64,000 nt of DNA from NCBI GenBank assembly GCA_048594975.1, contig JBMDXQ010000017.1, forward strand, positions 1 to 64,000, in the 5' to 3' direction. Made by a program: the position numbers and the translations under genes. Positions 8,738 to 16,322 of the stretch are shown piece after piece (the first letter of the stretch is position 1; the number at the start of each line of letters is the position of its first letter). Under the pieces are notes generated by a model. It ran no database searches. It was not told where the DNA came from and was given only the letters and a program-made list of their open reading frames with translations. Source of the DNA: JBMDXB01 sp048594975 (GTDB lineage: Bacteria; Acidobacteriota; Vicinamibacteria; Vicinamibacterales; 2-12-FULL-66-21).

Positions 8738-11158
8738 ATGTTCAACGCCGTGCGAGTGACTGCCGCCGTCATCGCGCCCGTTTGGCTGCTGGCGGCCGCG
8801 GGGCCGGCACAGAAAGCCACGAAAGCCACGCCGGCGGTGCCGGCGGCCGCTCGCCCGCTCCCGCTCACCGCGGTGCGCCTGACCGGCGGACCGCTGAAAC
8901 GCGCGCAGGACCTGACCGCCAACTACCTGCTGACGCTCGAACCGGATCGCATGCTGTCGTTCTACCGGCAGCGCGCCGGGCTGAAGCCGAAGGCGGACCC
9001 CTACGGTGGATGGGACGGGGAGGGCCGCAACCTGACGGGCCACATCGGCGGGCACTACCTGTCGGCGGTGAGTCTGATGTATGCGGCCACCGGCGATCCC
9101 CGCTTCAAGGAGCGGGCCGACTACATCGTCACCGAGCTGAAGGCCGTGCAGGACGCGCACGGCGACGGGTACCTCGGCGCGTACCAGAATGGCCGGGAGA
9201 CGTTCAAGCAGATCGCCGGCGGCGACATCCGCTCCGCGCCGTTCGACCTGAACGGCCAGTGGGTGCCGTGGTACACCCTGCACAAGACGTTCGCTGGCCT
9301 GCGCGACGCCTATCGGCACACGGCCAACCAGACCGCGCTCGACGTGCTGAAGCAGGCGGCGTCGTGGACCGAGTCGATCGTCTCGAAGCTGAGCGACGAG
9401 CAGATGCAGCGGATGCTGGACACGGAATTCGGCGGGATGCCCGAGGTGCTCGCGGATCTGTACGCCGACACCGGCGAGCAGCGATGGATGGACCTGTCCT
9501 ACCGCTTCGAGCACCGCCGCATCCTGGATCCCTTGAAAAAGGGGCAGGACGTCCTCGCGAACGTCCACGGCAACACCACCATCCCCAAGCTGATCGGATC
9601 GGCGGCACGTTACGCGTACGTCGGCAACGACGACGACGGGAAGGCGGCGCGGTTTTTCTGGGATCGCGTGGTCAATCATCACACGTTCGCGACCGGCGGG
9701 CACGGCAAGGACGAGCACTGGCGCGAGCCGGACACGCTCGGGCGCATCGTCAACGGCCGGACGTCGGAGTCGTGCAACATCTACAACATGCTGAAGCTCA
9801 CGCGCGCGCTGTTCGCGCTGAAGCCGGACGTGCAGCACGCCGAGTTCCACGAACGCGCGCTCTTCAACCACGTGCTCGGCTCCATCGACCCCGAGACCGG
9901 CGACACCTGCTACATGGTGCCGGTCGGCCGGTCGCAGCGTGGGCGCGAGTACGCGCAGATGCTGCCCTCCGCCGGCGGCGGCGGCAGCTTCACCTGCTGC
10001 GTGGGGACCGGCATGGAGAACCACGCGCTGCACGCGCTCGGCATCTACTACGAGTCGGGCGACCGGCTCTGGGTGAACCTCTACGCGCCATCGAAGGCCG
10101 AGTGGGCGGCGGCGGGCGTGACCGTCGACGCGCAGACCGACTTTCCGGAGGGCGACACCGCGACCTTCGCCATCATCGCGAAGGCGCCCAAGGCGTTCAC
10201 GCTCGCACTGCGGCGGCCGGCGTGGGCCGGCGACGCCTTCGCGGTGACGGTCAACGGCACGGCGGTCGCGAAGTTGCCGAAACCGGCGTCGTACGTCGAG
10301 ATCGCGCGCACGTGGAAGACCGGCGACACGGTAGCGGTGACGCTGCCCAAGGCGCTCCACCTCCAGCCGGCGCCGGACATGCCGCAGCGCGCCGCGATCA
10401 TGTGGGGCCCGCTGGTCCTCGCCGGCGACCTCGGTCCGCAGCCGGCGCGCGGCCCCGGCCGCGGTACTCAGGCCGGGCCGCCGCAGCCGCCGACGCCACC
10501 AGTGGAGGCACCCGTACTCCTCGCGGCGCAGCGTCCGCTGACCGAGTGGCTGAAGCCCGTCGAGGGCAGGCCGGGAGTGTTCCGCAGCGACGGCGTCGGG
10601 AAGGACCGCGACGTCGAGCTGGTGCCGTTCTACCGGCTGCACCGCCGCGCCTACACCGCCTACTTCGACATCCTCGCGCCGGGGGACTACGAGAGGCGGC
10701 TCGCGGCCGTCGCGGCTGAACGGGAACGACGCCAGACGCTCGAGGCCGCGACGGTGGAGTACGTGCAGCCCGGCGTAACACAGCCCGAGCGCGGCGCGCA
10801 TCAGCAGGGCGAGGACACGCGCCCGGCGAACCAGGAGGGCCGCGCCGGCCGCAGCGCCGGCGGCAAGGGCTGGTTCTCCTACGAGGTCGCCGTCGACCCG
10901 GCGCGCCCGATGTCGCTCGTCGTCACTTATTGTCGCGACTCGCGGCGTCCGCGCCGGTTCGACATCCTGGTCGACTGGCAGAAGCTCGCCGAGGTGGCGT
11001 TCGAGGCCAGCAGCGAGCCGGTGTTCGACGATGTCGAGTACAAGCTGCCGGCGGAGCTCATCGACGGCAAGCAGAAAGTGACGGTGCGGTTCCAGGGCAC
11101 GGGCAGCGGCGAAGTCGGCCCGGTGTTCGGCGTGCGGACGATCCGGGCATTGAGGTAA
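8738..11158 (+). CDS. GH127-like glycosidase (DUF1680, beta-L-arabinofuranosidase family)
   Basis: 806 residues with a signal peptide (1-24) and an (alpha/alpha)6 barrel. Family active-site elements are visible: S-E-S-C-N-I-Y-N with Glu344 and Cys346, and F-T-C-C-V-G-T-G-M-E-N-H with Cys420 and Cys421. In characterised GH127 enzymes a Glu-Cys-Cys-Cys zinc site with a cysteine nucleophile cleaves beta-L-arabinofuranosides; here all four are present. A C-terminal beta domain (about 680-806) is longer than in the minimal family. It is probably a periplasmic plant-glycan enzyme. A GGAGGA ribosome site precedes the ATG. Its stop overlaps the next start as TAATG, implying a former operon with the decayed genes that follow. 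Confidence 0.85.
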   Translation: MFNAVRVTAAVIAPVWLLAAAGPAQKATKATPAVPAAARPLPLTAVRLTGGPLKRAQDLTANYLLTLEPDRMLSFYRQRAGLKPKADPYGGWDGEGRNLTGHIGGHYLSAVSLMYAATGDPRFKERADYIVTELKAVQDAHGDGYLGAYQNGRETFKQIAGGDIRSAPFDLNGQWVPWYTLHKTFAGLRDAYRHTANQTALDVLKQAASWTESIVSKLSDEQMQRMLDTEFGGMPEVLADLYADTGEQRWMDLSYRFEHRRILDPLKKGQDVLANVHGNTTIPKLIGSAARYAYVGNDDDGKAARFFWDRVVNHHTFATGGHGKDEHWREPDTLGRIVNGRTSESCNIYNMLKLTRALFALKPDVQHAEFHERALFNHVLGSIDPETGDTCYMVPVGRSQRGREYAQMLPSAGGGGSFTCCVGTGMENHALHALGIYYESGDRLWVNLYAPSKAEWAAAGVTVDAQTDFPEGDTATFAIIAKAPKAFTLALRRPAWAGDAFAVTVNGTAVAKLPKPASYVEIARTWKTGDTVAVTLPKALHLQPAPDMPQRAAIMWGPLVLAGDLGPQPARGPGRGTQAGPPQPPTPPVEAPVLLAAQRPLTEWLKPVEGRPGVFRSDGVGKDRDVELVPFYRLHRRAYTAYFDILAPGDYERRLAAVAAERERRQTLEAATVEYVQPGVTQPERGAHQQGEDTRPANQEGRAGRSAGGKGWFSYEVAVDPARPMSLVVTYCRDSRRPRRFDILVDWQKLAEVAFEASSEPVFDDVEYKLPAELIDGKQKVTVRFQGTGSGEVGPVFGVRTIRALR

Positions 11159-11785
11159 TGGCTGCGACATCTCGACCCGCCGTGCTCGGCCTGGCACGAG
11201 TGGCGCTGAGACCTGAGCTTCGCGTCATGCTCTGGCCGCGGCGCACCTACGCCGGTCTGGCGTGCGGCGAGCGCCCCGGCGGCGTGCTCGTGGCCCTGCG
11301 CCGTCCGGCGCTCGTCGCGCTGATTCAGGGCGCCGCCATCACGATCGCTGCGACCGGCACGATTGCCGCGCCGGTCGTCGCGAGCGTGACGGTCTACTGG
11401 TCGATCGCGGTGATCCTCCAGGTCGCCGGCGCGATCGCGCTGATCCGCTCGGCACCCCCGCCGCGCCTCGCGCTCGCGCGCGCCATCGACCTGCTCTTCC
11501 TGGGCCACGCGCCTGGTCGCTCTGGCTGCTGATCCTCTCGGGCGTGATGACGGTCGGCCCGTCCGGCGGCGTGCTGCGATGAGCCGCCTGGTTCGCGATG
11601 ATCGCGCCCGCGACGCTCACCGCGAGGATCGTCGTCGCGTTCAGCGAAGTCGTGCTGCGCGCGGATCGACGTCAGCGATGCGCCGCGCGGCGACTCACCA
11701 GGGGCTGATGCTGGGCACCCTCGCCCTCTACGTCGCTACCGCGATCCAGCTCTGGCCGCGCATCATCGTCCTTTTCCGCGGATGA
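11158..11785 (+). pseudogene. decayed polytopic membrane protein, three reading frames
   Basis: An ATG overlapping the GH127 stop opens a 124-codon frame with two hydrophobic segments (about residues 55-95) and the stretch A-I-D-L-L-F-L-G-H-A-P. Immediately after this the coherent continuation W-S-L-W-L-L-I-L-S-G lies in another frame, which meets a TGA at 11580-11582 and then continues as A-W-F-A-M-I-A-P-A-T-L. The last hydrophobic piece, M-L-G-T-L-A-L-Y-V-A from 11708, is in the third frame. One membrane protein with two frameshifts and a stop explains all pieces. The family is not certain; it resembles Yip1-like proteins. Confidence 0.55.
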
Positions 11786-12036
11786 CGCGGCCGCGACGAG
11801 TCGCGCGGGTGAGGCTCGTGGCGGCCGTCGGGATCGGTTCGCTGGCCGATGAAATGCCGCCCCGTCGGCCGCCGTCGCAGGACGGCTGGCACGTCCTCTC
11901 CGCGGACCTCCACGTTCACGCGTTCCCCGGCGACGGAGCGCTCCCGCCGTGGGATCTCCGGCGAGAAGCGCGCCGTCGCATATTTCCCGGAGCGCCGGCA
12001 CGACGTCCGGCCACCGCTGGCACCTGCTCAGCGTGA
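11782..12036 (+). pseudogene. truncated PHP-domain metallohydrolase remnant
   Basis: The start at 11782 overlaps the preceding stop (ATGA). The readable part D-L-H-V-H-A-F-P-G-D-G-A-L-x-P-W-D-L-R-R-E-A is the first metal-binding motif of CehA/McbA-type PHP hydrolases. Homology ends within about 20 codons; the rest of the domain, including the other histidine clusters, is absent. Positions 12037-12331 hold no recognisable gene. The ATGA coupling suggests a former operon of GH127, membrane protein and PHP enzyme. Confidence 0.5.
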
Positions 12037-12331
12037 GGCTCGGCTGGGCGGCGCTCGTCATGCTGGTGGTGTGCAAGAGCTGACGGACCGTTCGCGATCT
12101 CGCGACGGGCCGTTCGCGATCGTTCGCGTCAGCGGATGGTGAAGCGGTTTCGATGGGGACGACGACGTCGACTGGACGGCCGGCGCGGAGCGCGGGCACG
12201 AAGCGCCGAACGCGCCGCCGATGGACCGTCGCATGGGAATCAGGATGCCGACCGGGCCCCGTCTGGCCTTGACCGTCGCGAACGACCCGCGGCGGACGCC
12301 CCGGCGCGAACGATCCGTCGCGAACGCCCTG

Positions 12332-14842
12332 CTATTCCGTCCGAAGCGCCTTCAGCGGCTCCAGCCGGGCGGCACGCCGTGCGGGCACGAAGCTGGCGAC
12401 CAGCGCCGCGGCCCCCAGTAGCAGCGGCGCGAAGGCGAACACGACGGGGTCGAACGGCGTCACGTCCTGCATCACCTTGGTCAGCGCGAAGGCGATGAGC
12501 GCGGCGAGCGGCAGGCCGAGGCCGATGCCGGCAGCAGCCAGCCTGGCGCCGTCGGCGAGCAGCAGTCGCAGGACGTCGCGGCGATCCGCCCCGAGCGCGA
12601 TCCGGATGCCGATCTCGCGGGTGCGCTGGGAGACGATGTAGGACTTGACGCCGTAGACGCCGACGACCGCGAGGGTGAGGGCGAGCAGGCCGAGCGCGAC
12701 GAACATCTTCCCGCCTGCGTTCATGAGCCAGAGCTGCAGGCTCCGATCGTGAAACCCCTGCATGGTCGTCAGCGCGAGGACGGGCAGCCGGGCGTCGACG
12801 GTGCGGAGCTCGCGGCGGATGTCCGCGAGCGCGGCCGGCTCGCTGGCGCCGGGTGCCACCCGCGCATGCAGGTGCATGGTGCCGCGGTGGAAGCGGCCCG
12901 ATGGCACGTACACGTGCGGGCCCGCGACGCGGTCCATCAGGTCCTCGCGTACTGGCCGGGCAATGCCGACGATCTGCAGCGGCACCGTGAGGTGCGCCTC
13001 GTCGGAATCCGCGCGCGGTTTCAGCCTGATCGACTGGCCGAGCGGATCCGCAGCCCCGAACAGCCGCGCCGCGAGCGCCTCGTCGATGATCGCAACACCC
13101 GGTGCGGTCGCGAACTCCTCCTCGGCCCTGGTGAACTCGCGGCCACGCAGCAACGGAAGCCCGATCGTGACGAAATAGTCGGCCGTGACGATACGGAGCG
13201 TGGGCTGGAACCTGGCGTCTTCCGGTGTCCGGCCACCGACGCGTTCGACCGATCGGCCCTCCTGGAAATCGCCGAACGGCATCGTGGAGTTCATGCCGGC
13301 GGCCTCGATCCCGGGCAGCGAGCGCACGCGCTCGAGGACGGCGCGATACGTCGCTCGTACCCGCGCCTCGTCGTAGCCGAGCAGCGAAGGGTCGAGGCTG
13401 GCGAGCAGCAGGCGATCGTACCTGTATCCCGGATTGCTGCTGCGCGCCGTGATGGTGGAACGCGCGAACAGGCCGCCCGCAGTCAGAAGCGCCAGTGAGA
13501 GCGCGATCTGCGCAACGACGAGCAGGTTGCGCGCACCGAACAGGCGCCGCGACGACATGACGGCTGCCTGGACGTCCTTCAGGTCGCTCACGAGGTCGCG
13601 CCGGGACAGCCGCAGCGCCGGCCCGAGCCCGAACAGCAGTGTGCTCACCAGCGCGAAGAGCGTCGTCGCGGCCAGCACGTGGACGTCGGGACGGGGGTCG
13701 AAGCTGACGGGCATCGGCATCAGGGCGGTAAGCGGAGCCGTCAACGCGTTCATCGCCCAGACGCCGATCAGCAGCCCGGCGACCGCCCCGGCCACCGCCA
13801 GCGCCGCGCTTTCGGTCAGCAGCTGCCGGACGATCCGTCCGCGGCCGGCGCCGATCGCCAGGCGCAGGGCAATCTCCTTCCGGCGCGCCGTCCCTCGCGC
13901 CAGCAGCATGTTCGCGATGTTCAGCGATGCGATGAGCAGCACCACGCCCGAGAGCGCCATGAACAGGCCGGTGACGATGGCGAGTGGACCATTCGACTGG
14001 GGCGATGTGCTGGTGGCAAGCCGCGCCAGACGGCTGATCGAGAGGAGCTGGCTGCGGTTCTCCGAAGGGTATGCACGTTCCAGCTCCGCCGACACGGTGT
14101 CCAGCCGCGCGTTCGCGGTGTCGAAGTCGAGCCCGTCGCGCAGACGGCCGGCGAGGATCAGCGACTCCTGCGCGCGGTCGGCGAGCCCTCTGCCCTTGTT
14201 CCTGAAGATGTCGGTCACGACCACGTCGAACATGCCCAGCGGGAGGTACAGCTCGGGCGCGACGAGCGCCATCGTGCCGGTGAACCCCTCCGGCGCAACG
14301 CCCACGACGGTGAAGTCGAGCGCGTTCACCCGGATCGTGCTGCCGACGAATTCGGCGCGCTGCCCGTCAGCTGTCCACCTCGCGTGGGAGGCGATCACGA
14401 CGGGGACGCGGGCGCCGGGCCGCTCCTCCGCCGCCGAGAAGACTCGGCCGGCCGCGAGCCTCACCCCGAGCGTCTCGAAATAGTTCGATGAGACGACCTC
14501 GACGAACGCCCGGCGGGTGGTCTCGCCAGCCGGCATCCCGACCATCGTGAACGTGTGCGCCATGAGGCTCTCGAACACGTCGCCACGCTCCCGGATGTCG
14601 ACGTAATTCGGATACGAGAACGCGCGATACGAATCGGGCACGGTCCGGTTGCGGCTGTGCAGCCCGACCAGCTCGTCCGCCCGTCCCGAAAGCGGCCGGA
14701 ACAGCAGATGGTTCACGAGGGTGAAGATCGCGCTGTTCGCGCCGATGCCGAGCGCCAGCACGAGCACGGCGGTCAGGGTAAAGGCGGGCGCTTTCACGTA
14801 GGTCCGCAACGCAAACCGCAGGTCCTGGAAGAGGAGCGTCAT
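12332..14842 (-). CDS. ADOP-family ABC-type permease (MacB/FtsX-like), copy 3
   Basis: 836 residues. The N-terminus M-T-L-L-F-Q-D-L-R-F-A-L-R and the first-helix motif L-A-L-G-I-G-A-N-S-A-I-F are textbook ADOP. A periplasmic MacB-like domain, FtsX core 1 (A-S-L-N-I-A-N-M-L-L-A-R-G-T), a second periplasmic part and FtsX core 2 (R-T-R-E-I-G-I-R-I-A-L-G-A) follow, ending L-E-P-L-K-A-L-R-T-E. An AGGAGAG ribosome site lies just before the ATG at 14842. It is an inner-membrane protein of unknown ligand with no ATPase gene beside it. Confidence 0.9.
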   Translation of the reverse strand: MTLLFQDLRFALRTYVKAPAFTLTAVLVLALGIGANSAIFTLVNHLLFRPLSGRADELVGLHSRNRTVPDSYRAFSYPNYVDIRERGDVFESLMAHTFTMVGMPAGETTRRAFVEVVSSNYFETLGVRLAAGRVFSAAEERPGARVPVVIASHARWTADGQRAEFVGSTIRVNALDFTVVGVAPEGFTGTMALVAPELYLPLGMFDVVVTDIFRNKGRGLADRAQESLILAGRLRDGLDFDTANARLDTVSAELERAYPSENRSQLLSISRLARLATSTSPQSNGPLAIVTGLFMALSGVVLLIASLNIANMLLARGTARRKEIALRLAIGAGRGRIVRQLLTESAALAVAGAVAGLLIGVWAMNALTAPLTALMPMPVSFDPRPDVHVLAATTLFALVSTLLFGLGPALRLSRRDLVSDLKDVQAAVMSSRRLFGARNLLVVAQIALSLALLTAGGLFARSTITARSSNPGYRYDRLLLASLDPSLLGYDEARVRATYRAVLERVRSLPGIEAAGMNSTMPFGDFQEGRSVERVGGRTPEDARFQPTLRIVTADYFVTIGLPLLRGREFTRAEEEFATAPGVAIIDEALAARLFGAADPLGQSIRLKPRADSDEAHLTVPLQIVGIARPVREDLMDRVAGPHVYVPSGRFHRGTMHLHARVAPGASEPAALADIRRELRTVDARLPVLALTTMQGFHDRSLQLWLMNAGGKMFVALGLLALTLAVVGVYGVKSYIVSQRTREIGIRIALGADRRDVLRLLLADGARLAAAGIGLGLPLAALIAFALTKVMQDVTPFDPVVFAFAPLLLGAAALVASFVPARRAARLEPLKALRTE

Positions 14843-15030
14843 TGCTCTCTCCTGACGAGCTATCCTGACCAGTTGTTCCGGTTCGGCACCCGCTTCCGGA
14901 CACCCACGTCTCCGAGCTGGCGGACCGACCTCCGCGAGTCACCGGTCAGAACCGGCCGTCGAACACACCCCCGTCCCAATGAGCCGTAGAGGTATCCCCG
15001 CTTGCAGCACGATCACGGCGGCTGGACGTG

Positions 15031-15708
15031 ATGGACATCGACAACACGGCGGCGGCACGGCCCGGGTTGGGTTTGCGGAGGGCTCGAGAGCGCCGGCTGG
15101 GCGACCGGCGTTCGCGCCGGAGGTCCGCCGGCGACCGGCGACGCTTCGTCGACCGGCGGCGCCGGCAGCTCGGCGGGCTGCTGATCGCGGCCGCCGCGCT
15201 CGCAGCGCCGCTGCAGCTCCGGCACCGGCCGCTGCACTCGATTGCCCGGCTGATGAGGCTGCAGCCGGCCGAGGACCCGCGCGTGCACGTGGCGAACGAC
15301 GACATCCGCGCGCTGCCGCCGGAGAAGGCCTACGAGCACCTCATCCAGGAAGCCGCCGCAAAGTACGATCTCGATCCGGACCTCATTCGCGCCGTGATGC
15401 GCACCGAGTCGGCGTTCGACCCCTACGCCGTCTCACGGGTCGGCGCGCAGGGGCTCATGCAGCTGATGCCTGCGCTCGCCGCCGACATGGGCGTCACCGA
15501 CCCGTTCGACGCGCGGCAGAACATCATGGCCGGCGCGCGCTATCTGCGGCAGCTGCTCGACGCGCACCGCGGAAACGTCCCGCTCACGCTCGCGAGCTAC
15601 AACGCGGGCCCGGGGAACGTGCGGCGCTACCGAGGCGTTCCGCCCTTCGAGGAAACGCGGAATTACGTCAAGAAGATCACGGAGCTGATAGCAGAGGCAG
15701 ATGACTAG
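15031..15708 (+). CDS. lytic transglycosylase (SLT domain)
   Basis: 225 residues from the ATG; a GTG directly before it is an alternative start. A very arginine-rich cytoplasmic head (about 10-50) precedes one hydrophobic segment, so it is probably membrane-anchored. The catalytic domain (about 100-220) carries M-R-T-E-S-A-F-D-P with the catalytic Glu, G-A-Q-G-L-M-Q-L-M-P, and the A-S-Y-N-A-G-P-G-N-V motif of family 1 transglycosylases. It would cleave peptidoglycan between MurNAc and GlcNAc with 1,6-anhydro product. The positively charged head is unusual and could aid membrane insertion. Confidence 0.85.
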   Translation: MDIDNTAAARPGLGLRRARERRLGDRRSRRRSAGDRRRFVDRRRRQLGGLLIAAAALAAPLQLRHRPLHSIARLMRLQPAEDPRVHVANDDIRALPPEKAYEHLIQEAAAKYDLDPDLIRAVMRTESAFDPYAVSRVGAQGLMQLMPALAADMGVTDPFDARQNIMAGARYLRQLLDAHRGNVPLTLASYNAGPGNVRRYRGVPPFEETRNYVKKITELIAEADD

Positions 15709-15713
15709 CGAAG

Positions 15714-15760
15714 TGGTAAGGGGTAAGGGCAAGGGGTAAGGGCAAGGGGTAAGGGTTAAG
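15714..15760 (+). repeat. short tandem GGTAAGG/GGCAAGG repeats
   Basis: About six imperfect copies of a 6-7 base word (GGTAAGG, GGCAAGG, GGTTAAG) fill the gap after the transglycosylase gene. The same word reappears at 43963-43998 and, in reverse complement, at 32691-32727. No hairpin partner is present here. Confidence 0.7.
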
Positions 15761-15782
15761 CCAGCGTTGACTGGCCTGCACG

Positions 15783-16145
15783 ATGTCCCAGGCAATCCTC
15801 GCCGACGCGGTGCTCGTGGCCCATTTCGGGTTCGTGCTGTTCGTCGCGCTGGGGGGACTGCTGGTGCTGAAATGGCCGCGCGCCGCGTGGCTGCACCTGC
15901 CGGCGGCGGCGTGGGGGACGGCGATTGAGTTCGGCGGCTGGATCTGCCCGCTCACGCCGCTGGAGAACAGGCTCCGCGAGCTCGCGGGTGAGGCGACCTA
16001 CCGCGGCGACTTCATCGCGCGGTACCTGGCCGGCTTCATCTACCCTGAGGGCCTGACCCGCGAGCTGCAGATCGCGCTCGGCGCGGCCACGCTGTTGATC
16101 AACGCTGCGATCTATTTCGTCGCGTGGAGACGCGCCCGGCGCTAG
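15783..16145 (+). CDS. DUF2784 family membrane protein
   Basis: 120 residues, with predicted helices at about 6-27, 33-52 and 97-115. The motif H-F-G-F-V-L-F-V near the N-terminus, W-P-R-A-A-W-L-H, and I-C-P-L-T-P-L-E-N belong to the DUF2784 family of small inner-membrane proteins of unknown function. Length agrees with the family. It stands alone between repeat-bearing gaps and converges with ADOP copy 4. No function is inferred. Confidence 0.75.
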   Translation: MSQAILADAVLVAHFGFVLFVALGGLLVLKWPRAAWLHLPAAAWGTAIEFGGWICPLTPLENRLRELAGEATYRGDFIARYLAGFIYPEGLTRELQIALGAATLLINAAIYFVAWRRARR

Positions 16146-16322
16146 GGGTCAGATCTCGTTTCTGCACGATTGACCTGCTGAGTGGATCCCGCACAATGTC
16201 CTCACGCGAGGATCCGGGGAACCGCCGGCCGGCTGACGCGTCATCGCGTCGCTCGACGGCCGCTCGCTGTCGACGATACCAGTGACCCGGGTCCGGCGGT
16301 CGGCAGTCGGATTCGGGGTCAG
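16145..16322. repeat. gap bounded by two GGGGTCAG direct repeats
   Basis: GGGGTCAG occurs at 16145-16152 (continuing ATCTCGTTTCTG) and again at 16315-16322, where it overlaps the stop of ADOP copy 4. The first copy has the look of REP/RAYT-type repeat ends. No transposase is present in the gap. Confidence 0.3.

Noticed and set aside
11580..11582. TGA read through as selenocysteine in the membrane protein.
   Set aside because: The surrounding frameshifts show general decay, and no SECIS-like hairpin or redox motif is evident.
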